NCBI RefSeq assembly: GCF_022489035.1
Contig: NZ_JAKVTV010000007.1
Coordinates: 1-42,402, forward strand
Length of the DNA: 42,402 bases
Direction of reading: 5' to 3'
Origin: Christiangramia lutea
GTDB lineage: Bacteria; Bacteroidota; Bacteroidia; Flavobacteriales; Flavobacteriaceae
Shown here one piece after another: positions 41,797-42,402 of this stretch. Under the pieces are notes generated by a model. That model searched no databases. It was given only the letters and a program-made list of their open reading frames with translations, and was not told the DNA's origin. Each line of letters starts with the position of its first letter. The first letter of the stretch is position 1. Made by a program: the position numbers and the translations under genes.

Positions 41797-42402
41797 AGAA
41801 CTAAGGTAAAATCCAAGTCCTTTTAAGCTGATTTCGATAAATAATTTTCTTTGTAATAGGTTCCTGATTTGGCGATGGCAAATGCCTGTTTCAGGAGCTT
41901 ATTACATACGGCTATTAATGCTAGCTTCTTACTCTTACCCTTCTCAACAATTCGCTCATAAATTTCCCTGCAGGCCTTATTGGTTTTGCAAGCAGTAAAG
42001 CTACACATGAATAGTAAATTGCGAAGTTTTCGATTGCCTACTTTACTTATCCGGCTACGCCCCCTTACACTGCTCCCTGATTGCCTGATCGTCGGTGTAA
42101 TCCCTGTAAAACAGCAAAGCTGCCTGGCATTCTCAAAACTGGCAAATCCGTCTGTGAGAACGATCAATAACATCGCCGTCTTCTTTCCCATTCCCGGAAT
42201 ACTGGTTAATTGCTCCAGTTGTTCTTTCTGGGTTTTCCTGACTAAGGATTCCAGCTTGGATTCGATCTGGGCTAGTTCCTTCTCTAATTGCTTCAGCATT
42301 CTAACAAGAGATCTACTTACCGTTTTAGAAGGTGTCCCGAGAGCTTTCTCCCCATGGATCTTATTCTTCACTGCTGTGCGTTGTTTCAGGTAAATATCCT
42401 GC
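41797..42402 (-). mobile_element. IS110-family insertion sequence, partial, inserted in an attC-like site
   Basis: The element begins right after AACAA of site 46 and runs off the window. Only about 26 bases lie between its edge and the transposase stop. IS110-group elements keep their long non-coding region (bridge RNA) upstream of the transposase, whereas IS1111-group elements keep it downstream, so the short downstream end points to the IS110 group. No terminal inverted repeat is seen, as expected. GC content is visibly higher than in the cassette genes. Confidence 0.75.
41823..42402 (-). CDS. IS110-family transposase, C-terminal part
   Basis: The frame is open to the window edge (QDIYLKQRTAVKNKIHG precedes the first possible internal start), so about 192 C-terminal residues are visible and the N-terminal DEDD RuvC-like domain lies outside. 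LTSIPGMGKKTAMLLI is the helix-hairpin-helix of the Transposase_20 domain, and QSGSSVRGRSRISKVGN with GNRKLRNLL carries the conserved catalytic Ser region of IS110/IS1111 recombinases. These enzymes insert at specific targets, guided in IS110 by a bridge RNA. Confidence 0.88.
   Translation of the reverse strand, partial: QDIYLKQRTAVKNKIHGEKALGTPSKTVSRSLVRMLKQLEKELAQIESKLESLVRKTQKEQLEQLTSIPGMGKKTAMLLIVLTDGFASFENARQLCCFTGITPTIRQSGSSVRGRSRISKVGNRKLRNLLFMCSFTACKTNKACREIYERIVEKGKSKKLALIAVCNKLLKQAFAIAKSGTYYKENYLSKSA

Noticed and set aside
41980-42393. Plus-strand ORF opposite the transposase
   Set aside because: It is the antisense of the IS110 transposase, whose minus-strand frame carries the conserved family motifs.

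Overview
The window is almost entirely one gene-cassette array of integron type. The host looks like a member of the Bacteroidota, probably Flavobacteriaceae. The evidence is AT-rich coding DNA, many lipoproteins with an acidic SDD/TDD-type stretch after the lipobox cysteine, carboxypeptidase-regulatory-like domains, and families such as DUF4919. This assignment is an inference, because no taxonomic marker gene is present.

Layout. A directly repeated element of about 125 bp occurs 45 times in the same orientation, plus a 46th copy that is cut short. I call these sites 1 to 46. Cassette k is the DNA between site k and site k+1, so the window holds 45 complete cassettes. Each site begins AAC and ends CCGTT and folds like an integron attC: R box, asymmetric unpaired spacer, L box with one extrahelical base, then a variable loop. 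The first 8-9 bases of every cassette are complementary to its own last 8-9 bases, perfectly in 32 of 45 and with one mismatch in 13. This is what one expects if each cassette moves as a circle joined at the GTT/AAC core. There are two site families: A (36 sites) and B (9 sites: 7, 13, 15, 19, 29, 37, 41, 43, 44).

Cargo. I find 54 cassette genes: 35 single-gene cassettes, eight two-gene cassettes, one three-gene cassette and one with no ORF (cassette 10). All but one gene (828-1289) read left to right. About 40 of the 54 products go to the envelope: 19 lipoproteins, 8 other Sec-exported proteins and 13 membrane proteins. Recognisable cytoplasmic or defence-like cargo includes an AAA ATPase plus a TOPRIM-like DUF4276 protein (37534-39383), two HEPN-like proteins with RNxxxH motifs (4935-5498 and 10957-11487), a tandem-HTH regulator (18719-19231), a C2H2-like zinc-finger protein (26827-27360), and DUF3024 and UPF0158 proteins (31787-32626). 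Exported enzymes include two erythromycin-esterase-like proteins, two near-identical amidohydrolases and an SGNH-type lipoprotein. Cassettes 8 and 33 are identical copies, with the identity ending at the GTT core.

Right end. Site 46 breaks off after AACAA, and an IS110-family element (transposase on the minus strand, running off the window) begins there.

No integrase or attI is in view. By analogy with known integrons they should lie to the left of coordinate 1, because each site sits 3' of its cassette's genes.
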